From Gammaproteobacteria bacterium (GTDB lineage Bacteria; Pseudomonadota; Gammaproteobacteria; Thiohalobacterales; Thiohalobacteraceae): DNA of 60,190 nucleotides. The first letter of the stretch is position 1, and each line of letters starts with the position of its first letter. Made by a program: the position numbers and the translations under genes. The notes beneath the pieces were generated by a model. That model was given only the letters and a program-made list of their open reading frames with translations. It searched no databases and was not told the origin of the DNA. Positions 43,194 through 52,398 of this stretch are shown here, one piece after another. The stretch covers positions 1 to 60,190 of the forward strand of contig JAIOJV010000111.1 of assembly GCA_019911805.1 (NCBI GenBank). The letters are read 5' to 3'.

Positions 43194-43433
43194 TCAGAAG
43201 TCGTCCCGCAAAATCTGGCGTTTGATATGGTTGGGGTCGTCTTCCTGCGGCCTGATCAGAAATCTGACGGTAAAGACACAGACCAGCAAGACAATGATGA
43301 CGCCTGCTGCGACCAGGGCGATATCGAACGGACCGTCCGGTCCGTCGGCGGCCATGGGGTGGCCCTGCACCGAAGTGGAAAAATCGACGTCCGTCTGCGT
43401 CTGCAGACCGGTCTGTGCGGGCAGCCCGGTCAT
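43194..43433 (-). CDS. Small single-pass protein of the cbb3 operon (CcoQ position)
   Basis: A 79-residue protein with one hydrophobic helix (about 38-60) and a charged tail with several Asp residues (QEDDPNHIKRQILRDDF). It sits where ccoQ is normally found, between ccoO and ccoP, but has a longer N-terminal part than CcoQ. It overlaps the ccoO gene by 4 bases. I assign it by position and topology only. Confidence 0.68.
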   Translation of the reverse strand: MTGLPAQTGLQTQTDVDFSTSVQGHPMAADGPDGPFDIALVAAGVIIVLLVCVFTVRFLIRPQEDDPNHIKRQILRDDF

Positions 43434-44047
43434 TTCCCGTCTCCGCCTGCCGCCCCCAACGGTACCTGTTTCAATGACAGCAAATAGGCGACCAGGGCCT
43501 TCGCGTCGGCGGTCGCCACGACCGTGCCCGATGGCGGGGCATAGGCGGGCGGTAGCGGCACGACCACCGCGTCCGCGGCCGGTGTGGCGACGACTTCGAA
43601 TAACCAGGGGTGGGCCGGCATGATCGACTCCGGGCTCACCGCACGTGGGTTATACAGGTGGATGTACTGCCAGACCTCACTCGGCTGACGGGCGCCGATG
43701 CTGGTGAGATCCGGACCGGTACGTTCACTGCCGAGAACGGCGGGGGCGTAGGGGTGCCAGACATCCAGCGGTTTCACATAGGCGTAGTCGCCGGGCGCCG
43801 AGGGGCGTCCCCAGACCGCGTCCATCTGCAGCGGTCGGACCTGTTGCGTATGGCAGGCGACGCAGCCCTCGGCGATATACACGTGGAGCCCGTGCCGCTG
43901 CAGCGGCGACATCGGTTCGGCGCCCGGTAGCGGGTGGGTATGATTCTGTACCCAGATCGCCGGGCCGATGCCGGCGATCCAGGACAGTGCGATGTAGCCG
44001 AAGAAGATGACGGAAAAAAGCAACCAGTGGTTTTTGTGGAAGCTCAT
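43430..44047 (-). CDS. ccoO: cbb3-type oxidase subunit II, membrane cytochrome c (CcoO)
   Basis: A 205-residue protein, normal length for CcoO. One N-terminal helix (about 8-29) anchors a periplasmic cytochrome c domain with the CcoO-type haem motif EGCVACHTQQVRPLQ and the axial methionine in the PESIMPAHPWLFE segment. It passes electrons from soluble cytochrome c to CcoN. It overlaps ccoN by 4 bases upstream and the small protein gene by 4 bases downstream. Confidence 0.9.
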   Translation of the reverse strand: MSFHKNHWLLFSVIFFGYIALSWIAGIGPAIWVQNHTHPLPGAEPMSPLQRHGLHVYIAEGCVACHTQQVRPLQMDAVWGRPSAPGDYAYVKPLDVWHPYAPAVLGSERTGPDLTSIGARQPSEVWQYIHLYNPRAVSPESIMPAHPWLFEVVATPAADAVVVPLPPAYAPPSGTVVATADAKALVAYLLSLKQVPLGAAGGDGK

Positions 44048-45486
44048 GCCAGCGCCTCCGCTTGTGGCGCAGGTACCTCACGCTCCCGATGAGACGGCCG
44101 CATCCGCCAGAGGTTATAGGCAAAAATCAGGTGCGACAGAAACATCATCGTACCCCCCACCGCGCGCCACAGCCAGAACGGTTCCATCAGGTGCACCGAT
44201 TCGATGAACGGCGCATTGAGGATCCAGCTCACCCCCTGCAGGGTGCCACCCACCATCAGCGCGATGGTGTAGATGAGATAGCCCAGCAGGGCGAACCAGA
44301 AATGTACCCCGGCCAGCAGATGCGAGGGTTCACGCCCGGTCATGCGTGGCATCAGGCCGTAGATGCAGCCCCAGATCAGAAAGACGACAAAGCCATACAT
44401 GGTCAGGTGCGAGTGGGCGACCGTGTAGTTGGTGAAATGCCAGACGAGGTTCAGTGAACGCAGCGCTTCCAAGGTCCCCTGTGCCGACCACAGGAAGTAC
44501 CCGATCACACCTGCCAGGATAAAGGGCAGACTGTAGCTGCGCGCGATGGTGCGACTGCTGCCCTTCATGGTCAGCAGGAAATTACCGGTACCCGCGGCCA
44601 GCGTCACGAGCATCCCGACGCTGAAGATGATAGCCAGCGTTTGTAACGACCACGGTGTCGGTGAGAAAACGAAGTGGTGCCCCCCGATCAGGGTGTAGAA
44701 CACCATCTGGGTCCAGAACGCCAGGACGCCGAGTGAGTACGAATAAATCGGCTTATTCAGCAGCTTGGGCAGGAAGTAGTAGATCAGGCCCAGCACGATC
44801 GGTGTGAACCACATGCCGACGGCATTGTGCATGTAGTAGCCCTGGATGACCGTCTCGCTGATGCCGTTCTGCTGATAGAACGGCAGGTAGGCGATGGTCA
44901 CCAGCACACTGGTCCACAGGAAGCCACCCATGATGTACCAGTTGGAGATGTAGATTTCCTCAACCCCGCGAGCGGCGATGGTGCGAATCAGGTTGTAGGC
45001 AGTCAGCACGACGCCAGCGGCGAATAGCGCCATGACCGGCCAGATGTATTCGCGATATTCCTGACCACCGTTGTTGATGCCGCCCATGAGGCAGAGATCG
45101 CCAATGATGACGGCGAGGTTGATCAGGATCAGGCTGGTCCAGGCCAGTGGAAAGCTGTAGAGCCGCCGTTGACTGGTCTTTGGCACCACGTAGAGCACCA
45201 GCGCGATCATCGCCAGCGATGTCCAGCCCCAGAAGACGGTATTGGTATGCACCGGCCGCAAGCGCCCGAACGACAACCAGTGTATATGGTCCACGTCCGG
45301 CGCCGTGAACTTGATGCTCAGATAGGCACCGACCAACGTCCCGACGAGCAGCCATAGCGTGGAGAACGCCAGGTACACGTAGATGAGCCGCGTCCAGGCG
45401 GTGTCGCTTTCGATCGTCGATTCGATGCGTGCCTTACCGACGACGAGCGGTCGATCGACGGAGAGTAGCGAGGATGGTTCAGCCAT
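44044..45486 (-). CDS. ccoN: cbb3-type cytochrome c oxidase subunit I (CcoN)
   Basis: A 480-residue, roughly twelve-helix haem-copper oxidase subunit. Metal ligands are visible: LRPVHTNTVFWGW (low-spin haem), YYMHNAVGMWF (CuB), IGGHHFVFSP (CuB pair) and TVAHSHLTMYG (haem b3 and b). The YYFLPK segment on helix VII keeps the tyrosine used in C-family oxidases, so I call an oxygen reductase rather than a nitric oxide reductase, which would lack it. It reduces O2 to water with high affinity at the inner membrane. It heads the leftward operon ccoN-ccoO-small protein-cytochrome subunit. No ccoGHIS assembly genes are in the window. Confidence 0.9.
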   Translation of the reverse strand: MAEPSSLLSVDRPLVVGKARIESTIESDTAWTRLIYVYLAFSTLWLLVGTLVGAYLSIKFTAPDVDHIHWLSFGRLRPVHTNTVFWGWTSLAMIALVLYVVPKTSQRRLYSFPLAWTSLILINLAVIIGDLCLMGGINNGGQEYREYIWPVMALFAAGVVLTAYNLIRTIAARGVEEIYISNWYIMGGFLWTSVLVTIAYLPFYQQNGISETVIQGYYMHNAVGMWFTPIVLGLIYYFLPKLLNKPIYSYSLGVLAFWTQMVFYTLIGGHHFVFSPTPWSLQTLAIIFSVGMLVTLAAGTGNFLLTMKGSSRTIARSYSLPFILAGVIGYFLWSAQGTLEALRSLNLVWHFTNYTVAHSHLTMYGFVVFLIWGCIYGLMPRMTGREPSHLLAGVHFWFALLGYLIYTIALMVGGTLQGVSWILNAPFIESVHLMEPFWLWRAVGGTMMFLSHLIFAYNLWRMRPSHREREVPAPQAEALA

Positions 45487-45752
45487 TGTCTGCTCCCGAT
45501 GAGCACACCAGTGCGCACTTATTCAGCTACCCGAACGGTCCGTTGGGCAACACCGACCGGGTACGCGCCGGATATACCGCGTCGTGGGTGCCGGATAGTG
45601 CATGGCGAGTGCGAATGTCTAGAAGTGTAGTCACTGGCGTCTCAAAATCGACCGACCGGGTTGCTCCGGTTGGGGGGCCGCGAGGACATATCTGCTCAGA
45701 ACAGTCTATTCTCCTGATGGTAGGCAAGCCGCGAGGTGCGGTGGGTTGCCGA

Positions 45753-45780
45753 TTGAAATGTCTCTATCCTGCCCCCATGT
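45753..45780 (+). promoter_or_regulatory. Sigma-32 (RpoH) heat-shock promoter of hsp20-lon
   Basis: TTGAAA at 45753-45758, a 14-base spacer and CCCCATGT at 45773-45780 match the RpoH consensus (CTTGAAA - 13-17 - CCCCATNT) closely. Transcription would begin near 45787, about 25 bases before the hsp20 ATG at 45812. It directly precedes a small heat-shock protein and Lon, the expected regulon members. The rest of the 325-base spacer up to ccoN shows no clear promoter for the oxidase genes. Confidence 0.85.
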
Positions 45781-45811
45781 CAGGGGATACCCGTAGACCA
45801 TAGGCCAGCCG

Positions 45812-46228
45812 ATGACTTCCCGTGACGCTTACAACTGGATGTGGCACGAAGCGCTTGATCTGATGGATCAGGCCGAGCGCCTGCACCGACAATTCTTTGG
45901 CCCGTCCGTGACCCGTACGGCGATCCCCTCCTGGGAACCGCCGATGGATGTGATCGAAGCCGAAGATGCGCTGGTGGTCAGCGTCGCGCTGCCGGGCGCC
46001 GCCCCTGAGAACGTGGTCGTCACGCTCGAGGCCGGCGTGTTGACCGTTTCGGCGCTACGCACGTTCCCGGCGTGTTCCCGGTCGGTGCGCATTCACCGCC
46101 TCGAGATCCCCTATGGGCATTTCGAGCGACGTATCGCGCTGCCGCTGCGCGCGCTGGAACTGACCGGTAAGACGCTGGCAAATGGCTGCCTCACCCTGAC
46201 CTTCACTAAACGGAAGGAAACGCGATGA
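45812..46228 (+). CDS. Hsp20/alpha-crystallin family small heat-shock protein
   Basis: A 138-residue chaperone. A short helical N-terminal arm (about 1-38) leads to the alpha-crystallin domain with PPMDVIEAEDALVVSVALPGA and the conserved G-x-L motif GVLTVS. It ends in the LANGCLTLTFTK strand typical of the family. It holds unfolding proteins for refolding or degradation. It overlaps lon by 4 bases, and both follow the RpoH promoter, giving a folding/proteolysis pair. Confidence 0.92.
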   Translation: MTSRDAYNWMWHEALDLMDQAERLHRQFFGPSVTRTAIPSWEPPMDVIEAEDALVVSVALPGAAPENVVVTLEAGVLTVSALRTFPACSRSVRIHRLEIPYGHFERRIALPLRALELTGKTLANGCLTLTFTKRKETR

Positions 46229-48696
46229 CTTTCAGCTCCAGATTGCACCTGCTTTCCGGCCAGGATAAGGACGGTAGCGCAACGCCGCGGGCCGACGCGA
46301 CGGTGCCGCAAGCCGCTACGCCGGCGACTCAGCCGGGTGGTGACGACACGACCATGAAGCCGCTGCCGACAGACGCACTGATCCTGATCCCGACCCGCAA
46401 CATGGTCCTTTTCCCGGACGTGATCACACCGATCGCCATCGGTCGGGCGGTCTCGGTCGCCGCGGCGCAGGAGGCGGTTCGCAGCGAGAGTCGCATAGGG
46501 TTTCTGCTCCAGCGTGATCCAAAGACGGATGACGTCGGTCCCGATGACCTTTACTGGGTCGGTACCGCCGGCCAGGTCGTGCGCTACATCACCGGCCAGG
46601 ACGGGTCACATCATCTCGTTGTGCAGGGAATCACGCGCTTTCGCGTGCTCGAATTCCTGGACGGCTGGCCGTTTCTCGTCGCGCGCGTGGCCATGATCGA
46701 TACGGTCGACGACAGCGGACCCGAGATCGAGGCACGCCTGCTGCAACTCCGGGAACAGGCGGTCGAAGCGGTCCGGCTGCTGCCCGACGCACCCGACGAA
46801 CTCGCTGGCGTGCTGGGCGGTATGACGTCACCGGCCCTGCTGACCGACATGGTGGCGAATTTCCTCGACGTGAAGCCGCAGGATAAGCAGGATCTGCTGG
46901 AAACCTTCGACCTGCAACAGCGCATGGACAAGGTGCTCGAACGCCTGGGCGAGCGCGTGGGTGTGCTCAAGCTGTCGAAGAAGATCGGCGACCAGACCCG
47001 CGCGGAATTCGATCAGCGGCAGCGCGAACATGTGCTGCGCGAGCAGATGCGACAGATTCAGAAGGAACTCGGCGAGGATGACGATACCAGCGCCGAGATC
47101 GAAGAACTCAAACAGGCGATCGAAACCGCCGGCATGCCGGAGGAGACGCTCAAGCACGCGCGCAAGGAACTGAAGCGCCTGGAGCGTATGCCGGAGGGTG
47201 GCGGTGAGAATTCGATGCTGCGCACCTATCTCGAATGGCTGACCGAACTGCCATGGAAGGAAGAAGACGCCCCGCCGATCGATATCGGTACGGCGCGACA
47301 GGTACTGGATGAGGATCACTACGGCCTGGAGAAGATCAAGCGTCGTATTCTCGAATACCTCGCGGTGCGCAAGCTCAATCCGCAGGGCAAGAGCCCGATC
47401 CTGTGCTTCGCCGGACCACCCGGGGTCGGCAAGACCTCGCTCGGCCAGTCGATCGCGCGCGCTACCGGGCGCAAGTTCCAGCGTGTATCGCTCGGTGGCG
47501 TGCACGATGAGGCCGAGATCCGCGGTCACCGCCGCACCTATATTGGTGCACTACCGGGCAACATCATCCAGGCGATGCGTCGCGCCGGCACCCGCAATAC
47601 GGTGCTGATGCTCGACGAGATCGACAAACTCGGTGCCGGCGGCTTTCACGGCGACCCGGGATCGGCGCTGCTCGAAGTACTCGATCCGGAACAGAATTCG
47701 AAGTTCCGCGACAACTACCTGGGTGTCGACTTCGATCTGTCGCAGATCCTGTTCATCGCGACCGCCAATATGCTCGACGCCATCCCCGGCCCGCTGCGCG
47801 ACCGGATGGAAATTATCTCGCTCCCGGGCTACACCGAGGAGGAGAAGATCGAGATCGCGAAACGCTACCTGGTGAAACGTCAGCTCGATGCCAACGGCCT
47901 CACGCCAGAACAGGCCGATATCACCGATGCGGCGCTGGCGGCAATCGTCGGTGATTACACCCGCGAGGCCGGTGTGCGCAACCTCGAACGCGAAATCGGC
48001 GCTACATTCAGAAGCGCGGCGATGCGTATCGCCGAGGGCAAAGCCACACAGGTCACGATCGACGTGCCCGACCTGCACGCGATACTCGGCGCGCAGCGGT
48101 TCGAGAACGAAGTGGCGCTGCGTACCGCGACACCGGGCGTGGCTACCGGGCTCGCCTGGACACCGGTGGGCGGCGACATCCTGTTCATCGAGGCAAGCCA
48201 GGTACCAGGTGCAGGGAAACTCATTCTCACCGGCCAGCTCGGCGATGTGATGAAGGAATCGGCACAGGCCGCGCTGACGCTCGCCAAGACCTGGACCGGC
48301 AACGCGCTCGGCAAGACCGATATTCATGTGCACGTGCCGGCCGGCGCAACACCGAAGGATGGCCCCAGCGCCGGTGTCGCGATGTTCATCGCGCTGATCT
48401 CGCTGCTCACCGAGAAACCGATACGCAGCGACGTGGCGATGACCGGCGAGGTATCGCTGCGGGGACTGGTGCTGCCGGTCGGCGGCATAAAGGAAAAGGT
48501 GCTCGCCGCACTGCGTGCCGGCATCACGACCGTGATGCTGCCGAAACGCAACGAAAAGGATCTCGAGGACGTGCCGGCGGAGGCCCGTGACAAACTCGAG
48601 TTCGTGCTGCTGGAACACGTCGAGGACGCGGTGGCGGGTGCGATCGGGGCGGATGTGCGGCCGCAGCATTCACCACCGGAGTCCGAGGTCGTCTGA
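46225..48696 (+). CDS. lon: Lon protease (LonA type)
   Basis: An 823-residue ATP-dependent cytoplasmic protease. The N-terminal substrate domain starts after a non-conserved 45-residue leader at LILIPTRNMVLFPDV. The AAA+ core has Walker A GPPGVGKTS (about 396-404), Walker B VLMLDEIDK and a Lon-type sensor region. The peptidase domain has the catalytic Ser in PKDGPSAGV (S715) and Lys in GGIKEKVLAALRAG (K756). It degrades misfolded and regulatory proteins. The ATG overlaps the hsp20 stop by 4 bases. This heat-shock-linked copy may be a second lon; housekeeping lon usually sits beside clpX and hupB, which are not here. Confidence 0.94.
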   Translation: MTFSSRLHLLSGQDKDGSATPRADATVPQAATPATQPGGDDTTMKPLPTDALILIPTRNMVLFPDVITPIAIGRAVSVAAAQEAVRSESRIGFLLQRDPKTDDVGPDDLYWVGTAGQVVRYITGQDGSHHLVVQGITRFRVLEFLDGWPFLVARVAMIDTVDDSGPEIEARLLQLREQAVEAVRLLPDAPDELAGVLGGMTSPALLTDMVANFLDVKPQDKQDLLETFDLQQRMDKVLERLGERVGVLKLSKKIGDQTRAEFDQRQREHVLREQMRQIQKELGEDDDTSAEIEELKQAIETAGMPEETLKHARKELKRLERMPEGGGENSMLRTYLEWLTELPWKEEDAPPIDIGTARQVLDEDHYGLEKIKRRILEYLAVRKLNPQGKSPILCFAGPPGVGKTSLGQSIARATGRKFQRVSLGGVHDEAEIRGHRRTYIGALPGNIIQAMRRAGTRNTVLMLDEIDKLGAGGFHGDPGSALLEVLDPEQNSKFRDNYLGVDFDLSQILFIATANMLDAIPGPLRDRMEIISLPGYTEEEKIEIAKRYLVKRQLDANGLTPEQADITDAALAAIVGDYTREAGVRNLEREIGATFRSAAMRIAEGKATQVTIDVPDLHAILGAQRFENEVALRTATPGVATGLAWTPVGGDILFIEASQVPGAGKLILTGQLGDVMKESAQAALTLAKTWTGNALGKTDIHVHVPAGATPKDGPSAGVAMFIALISLLTEKPIRSDVAMTGEVSLRGLVLPVGGIKEKVLAALRAGITTVMLPKRNEKDLEDVPAEARDKLEFVLLEHVEDAVAGAIGADVRPQHSPPESEVV

Positions 48697-48948
48697 CCGC
48701 GGCATTGCCCCTGTCCACCGCCGTGCCGGACGCTACGCCCGTGTGAGCTGTACGGCCCGGCCGGATTACCCATCGATGTCCAACCGGAGCGCCCGCGGCC
48801 AGCGGCGTGACAGCGGCCACGGCTGGCCCGAGCGTCGGATCGACCGTCGCGCAGAGCGTCGGCAGGAGTGGAGGCGGGGTGCTGTCGGGCGAAAAGGCGG
48901 TTTATACTGCAGCTACGCCAGCATCCGCACCGCGGCGAGGGATCGATC

Positions 48949-50784
48949 TTGACTGACCGTGTATCTGCCGACTCACCCCCTGTGGCGCCGCCTGCCACAC
49001 GCCGTTTCATCGGATACACGAGTCCACACATCGCACTCGAGGCGTTGCGCAGCGCCCTGGCACGCACCGATGCGCTGTTTCCACTGTCGGTTATGGGGTT
49101 GCTCGCCGGGCTCGTGACCGGTGTGGTGATCGTGGCATTCCGCCTGCTGACAGAACACGCGCTGGTGAGCGTGGGCTGGATGGATGACGCCGAGAACTTC
49201 GAGGCGCTGACCTGGCAGTGGATACTCGCATTGCCGATCGTCGGTGGTCTGGTGATCGGCCTGCTGTTCCAGTGGGTGTCCGTCTCTTCACGGCAGGTCG
49301 GTCCGGGCCACGTGATGGCGCAGCTCGCGCAGCATGCCGGCTGGCTGCCATGGCGCAATGCGGTGCTGCAGTTTTTCGGTGGTGCCGCATCGATCATCAG
49401 CGGTCATTCGGTCGGACGCGAGGGGCCGGTCATCCACGTCGGCGCGGCCAGCGCAAGCCTGCTCGGACAATGGTTGCGCCTGCCGAACAACAGTATCCGT
49501 ACGCTGGTCGGGTGCGGGGTCGCCGGTTCGATCGCCGCCTCGTTCAATACACCGATCGCCGGTGTCGTCTTCGCGATGGAAGTGGTGCTGCTCGAATACA
49601 CACTGGTCGGCTTCGCGCCGGTGATCCTCGCCGCGATGGGCGCGGCCGCGGTAAGCCGCCTCGTCTACGGCCCCGCGCCGGCCTTCGCCGTGCCGAACCT
49701 GCAGTTGGGGTCGCTGCTCGAACTGCCATATATCGTACTGCTCGGTGTCGTCATCGGCTGCCTTGCCGCGGCTTACGTATACGGTACGAAAACCCTCGAT
49801 AGGCGCTCGCGCCACCTGCCGTTGTGGCTGCGCACGACGGCCGCCGGCGTCTTCACCGGGCTGTGCGCGCTGGTCGCACCCGAGGTCATGGGGCTGGGTT
49901 ACGACACCGTGCAACTCGCACTGCTGGGTGACCTCGGTCTGCTCGCGCTGGTGACGATCGTAGTGTTCAAGCTCGCCGCCACCGTCGCGTGCGGCGGGCT
50001 GGGCCTGCCGGGCGGACTCATCGGGCCGATGGTGGTGATGGGCGCCACCGCAGGGGGCGCACTGGGTATCGTCGGCGGCTGGCTGATGCCGCAAAGCGGC
50101 GCCTCCGCGGCCTTTTACGCCACGCTCGGTGTCGCCGCCATGATGGGCGCAAGCCTGCATGCGCCACTCGCGGCGCTGATGGCGATCCTCGAACTCACGG
50201 CGAACGCGAATACGCTGCTCCCCGGCATGGCGGCGGTGATCCCGGCACTGCTCGTGGCGCGCAGCCTGTGCGGACAGGACTCGATCTTCGTTGCGATTCT
50301 GCGCGGACGTGGCCTGGAGTATCGGTTCGATCCGGTGGCACTGTCGCTCGAACGCACCGGTGTGAGCGCGGTGATGAACACGCGCTTCGCCGTCGTCGAT
50401 GCCGATGCGGGTGCCGAGGCACTCACCCAGGTGCTGGCAACGCAGCCCGAGTGGCTGCTGATCACGCGTGAGCACAACGTGCAGGCACTCGTGCAGGCAC
50501 CGTCGCTACCTGCACCCGATGAGCCTGCGGAAGCATTGGATGGCGCCGATGAAGCACATACCATCATCGACTCGATCGTCGCGCATGCCACGCCCTTCGC
50601 GCGCGTGTCGACCTACGCAACCTTGCGCGAGGCGTTGCAGCGGCTCAACGAGGCCGACGCCAATGTCGTGCTGGCCTTCAACGGCAGCAGCGACCGCGCC
50701 GACCTGGTACGCGGGGTGATCGAGCGGGTGCAACTCACGGGCTCGAAGATCGGTGCACGCGGTCCGACCGCAGAAACGCTATAG
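48949..50784 (+). CDS. CLC-family chloride channel/antiporter with C-terminal extension
   Basis: A 611-residue membrane protein with a CLC core of about 430 residues followed by a CBS-like cytoplasmic tail. The gating glutamate is in GREGP (E158). The ion-filter loop normally reading GSGIP is GPGHV (118-122), and GIFAP is replaced by GLPGG, so selectivity could differ from classical chloride/proton exchange. Helices are clear throughout. I chose a TTG start at 48949 because GCGAGGGA lies just upstream and the residues before it are not protein-like. It may balance charge or pH, but the ion is not certain. Confidence 0.83.
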   Translation: MTDRVSADSPPVAPPATRRFIGYTSPHIALEALRSALARTDALFPLSVMGLLAGLVTGVVIVAFRLLTEHALVSVGWMDDAENFEALTWQWILALPIVGGLVIGLLFQWVSVSSRQVGPGHVMAQLAQHAGWLPWRNAVLQFFGGAASIISGHSVGREGPVIHVGAASASLLGQWLRLPNNSIRTLVGCGVAGSIAASFNTPIAGVVFAMEVVLLEYTLVGFAPVILAAMGAAAVSRLVYGPAPAFAVPNLQLGSLLELPYIVLLGVVIGCLAAAYVYGTKTLDRRSRHLPLWLRTTAAGVFTGLCALVAPEVMGLGYDTVQLALLGDLGLLALVTIVVFKLAATVACGGLGLPGGLIGPMVVMGATAGGALGIVGGWLMPQSGASAAFYATLGVAAMMGASLHAPLAALMAILELTANANTLLPGMAAVIPALLVARSLCGQDSIFVAILRGRGLEYRFDPVALSLERTGVSAVMNTRFAVVDADAGAEALTQVLATQPEWLLITREHNVQALVQAPSLPAPDEPAEALDGADEAHTIIDSIVAHATPFARVSTYATLREALQRLNEADANVVLAFNGSSDRADLVRGVIERVQLTGSKIGARGPTAETL

Positions 50785-50851
50785 TGTACCTAATCGTACG
50801 TCAGTGACCGCTGAGTGTGCAGCGCCGCGCAGCAGACCGGGGAGATGGACA

Positions 50852-51340
50852 ATGACAAATTTCATCCGCAAGACTTTGCTCACACTGCTGATGTTTTCCT
50901 GGGCAGTGGTCTGCCAGGCGGGGGATGCCGCCGCGCCCTGGGGCAGGGCACAACTGGAATCGATCGATTACCGGCCGCAGAAGGTCGTCTACGATGTTGC
51001 CGTCGGCAGTGTTGACGCGTTCACAGGCGTACTCGACCGGGTCAGTTACCTGAACAATCTCTATGCGGCCGATCCGTTCGAGCAGTCGATCGTGCTGGTA
51101 CTCCACGGCGATGAGATCGCGTTCTTTGCCATCAAACATCTCGACCGGTACCGTGAGCTGATGCAGCGCGCGCAAAGTCTCACGCTGGCCGGCCCCATCG
51201 AGTTCCGGATGTGCCAGGTGGCCGCAAGAGGTCACGGCCTGGAACCGGGTGATATCCACGGTTTTGTCAAAGTGGTACCGATGGCGGACGCCGAGATCGT
51301 GCGGCTGCAACAGGAGCAAGGCTATGTGTACATGCGCTAG
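50852..51340 (+). CDS. DsrE-like exported protein
   Basis: A 162-residue protein with a signal peptide (about 1-23, ending QAGDA). The mature domain shows the DsrE/DsrF-like alpha/beta pattern: KVVYDVAVG, QSIVLVLHGDEIAFF, then FRMCQVAARGHGLEPGDIHGFVKVVPMADAEIV. One Cys is conserved in position with sulfur-relay DsrE members, but export to the periplasm is unusual for a cytoplasmic sulfur carrier. The gene overlaps the downstream hydrolase gene by 17 bases. A role in periplasmic sulfur handling is inferred from fold only. Confidence 0.72.
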   Translation: MTNFIRKTLLTLLMFSWAVVCQAGDAAAPWGRAQLESIDYRPQKVVYDVAVGSVDAFTGVLDRVSYLNNLYAADPFEQSIVLVLHGDEIAFFAIKHLDRYRELMQRAQSLTLAGPIEFRMCQVAARGHGLEPGDIHGFVKVVPMADAEIVRLQQEQGYVYMR

Positions 51341-52340
51341 GCAAACCGTGCCGGCGTTACTGCTGGTACTGGCACAATCCGTCGTTATGGCGGCACAACC
51401 GGTGCAGACACCGTACGGTGCCGTCAGTCTGCCGTTCGAACTGCACCAGGCCCCTGGTGTGCCGGTCTACTACGTCATCGGCGAGTCGGGCGTACCCGAC
51501 GCGGTCAACGAGGGGCATACCTCGAATGCCGGGTTCGTGGTCACGGATGGCGGGGTGGTGGTGTTCGATGCCTTGGGCACGCCGGCACTCGGCTACCGCC
51601 TGCTGCAGCGCATCCGCGAGGTCACCGACCAGCCGATCGACCGGATCGTCATCAGCCATTACCACGCCGACCATATCTACGGGCTGCAGGCGTTCAAGGA
51701 CTACGCCGGCAATCCACCAGTGTGGGCACAACGGCTGACGCAGAACTATGCGGGCGGCACTGCCTCGACCCAGGGTGAGGATGCGGAGCGTCGCCTCGCC
51801 CAGCGCCGCGAGGCCCTGTTCCCCTGGGTGGACGAACATACCCGGGTCGTGCCGCCCGACCATACCTTTGATGACAGTGCCACCTTCAAGGTGGGTGGCG
51901 TGACGTTCGAACTCAAGCACCTGGGTCCGGCACATGCACCCGGTGACAGCATCATGCTGGTCAAGGAGTATGGCGTACTGTTCAGTGGTGATGTCATCTA
52001 CAAGGGGCGTGTGCCGTTCCTCGACAGCCCCGAGACCGATATCAATCACTGGCTGCAAGGGTTGGATTACCTGTTGAAGCTCGATCCGCCGCCTGACTTC
52101 ATCATACCGGGGCACGGGGTGGCATCCACGGATATCCGCGAGGCGATCACCGAAACCCAGGAGTACATCGACTACGTACGCGATGCCATGCGCAAGGCAG
52201 TGGCCGATTTCACCTCGTTCGATCAGGCCTATGCGGAAACCGACTGGTCAAAATACCGGGATCTGCCGGCGTTCGATGCCAGCAACCGTGGTAATGCCTA
52301 CCGTATCTATCTGGAAATGGAGGCCGAGCAGTTTCACTAG
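51324..52340 (+). CDS. Metallo-beta-lactamase-fold hydrolase (SoxH-like)
   Basis: A 338-residue exported protein with a signal peptide (cleavage near VVMAAQ). The MBL zinc motif HYHADH lies in IVISHYHADHIYG, with further ligands in GPAHAPGDS (His), FSGDVIYKG (Asp) and IPGHG (His). This arrangement fits the periplasmic MBL-fold proteins of the SoxH or quinoprotein-relay type. The substrate is unknown; in sulfur oxidisers the family is linked to thiol or glutathione-derived sulfur compounds. Translation starts at 51324 within the end of the DsrE-like gene, with CAGGAGCAAGG upstream, so the pair is coupled. Confidence 0.83.
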   Translation: MCTCARQTVPALLLVLAQSVVMAAQPVQTPYGAVSLPFELHQAPGVPVYYVIGESGVPDAVNEGHTSNAGFVVTDGGVVVFDALGTPALGYRLLQRIREVTDQPIDRIVISHYHADHIYGLQAFKDYAGNPPVWAQRLTQNYAGGTASTQGEDAERRLAQRREALFPWVDEHTRVVPPDHTFDDSATFKVGGVTFELKHLGPAHAPGDSIMLVKEYGVLFSGDVIYKGRVPFLDSPETDINHWLQGLDYLLKLDPPPDFIIPGHGVASTDIREAITETQEYIDYVRDAMRKAVADFTSFDQAYAETDWSKYRDLPAFDASNRGNAYRIYLEMEAEQFH

Positions 52341-52398
52341 GCCTGACCGTCCACTTTGAAGCGGCCCCGACAGTACCAACAAGCACCAGCTATAGGTT

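Noticed and set aside
44044-45486. NorB-type nitric oxide reductase, given the nearby norD and nnrS
   Set aside because: The YYFLPK helix keeps the C-family tyrosine, and CcoO is the next gene, so it is an oxygen reductase.
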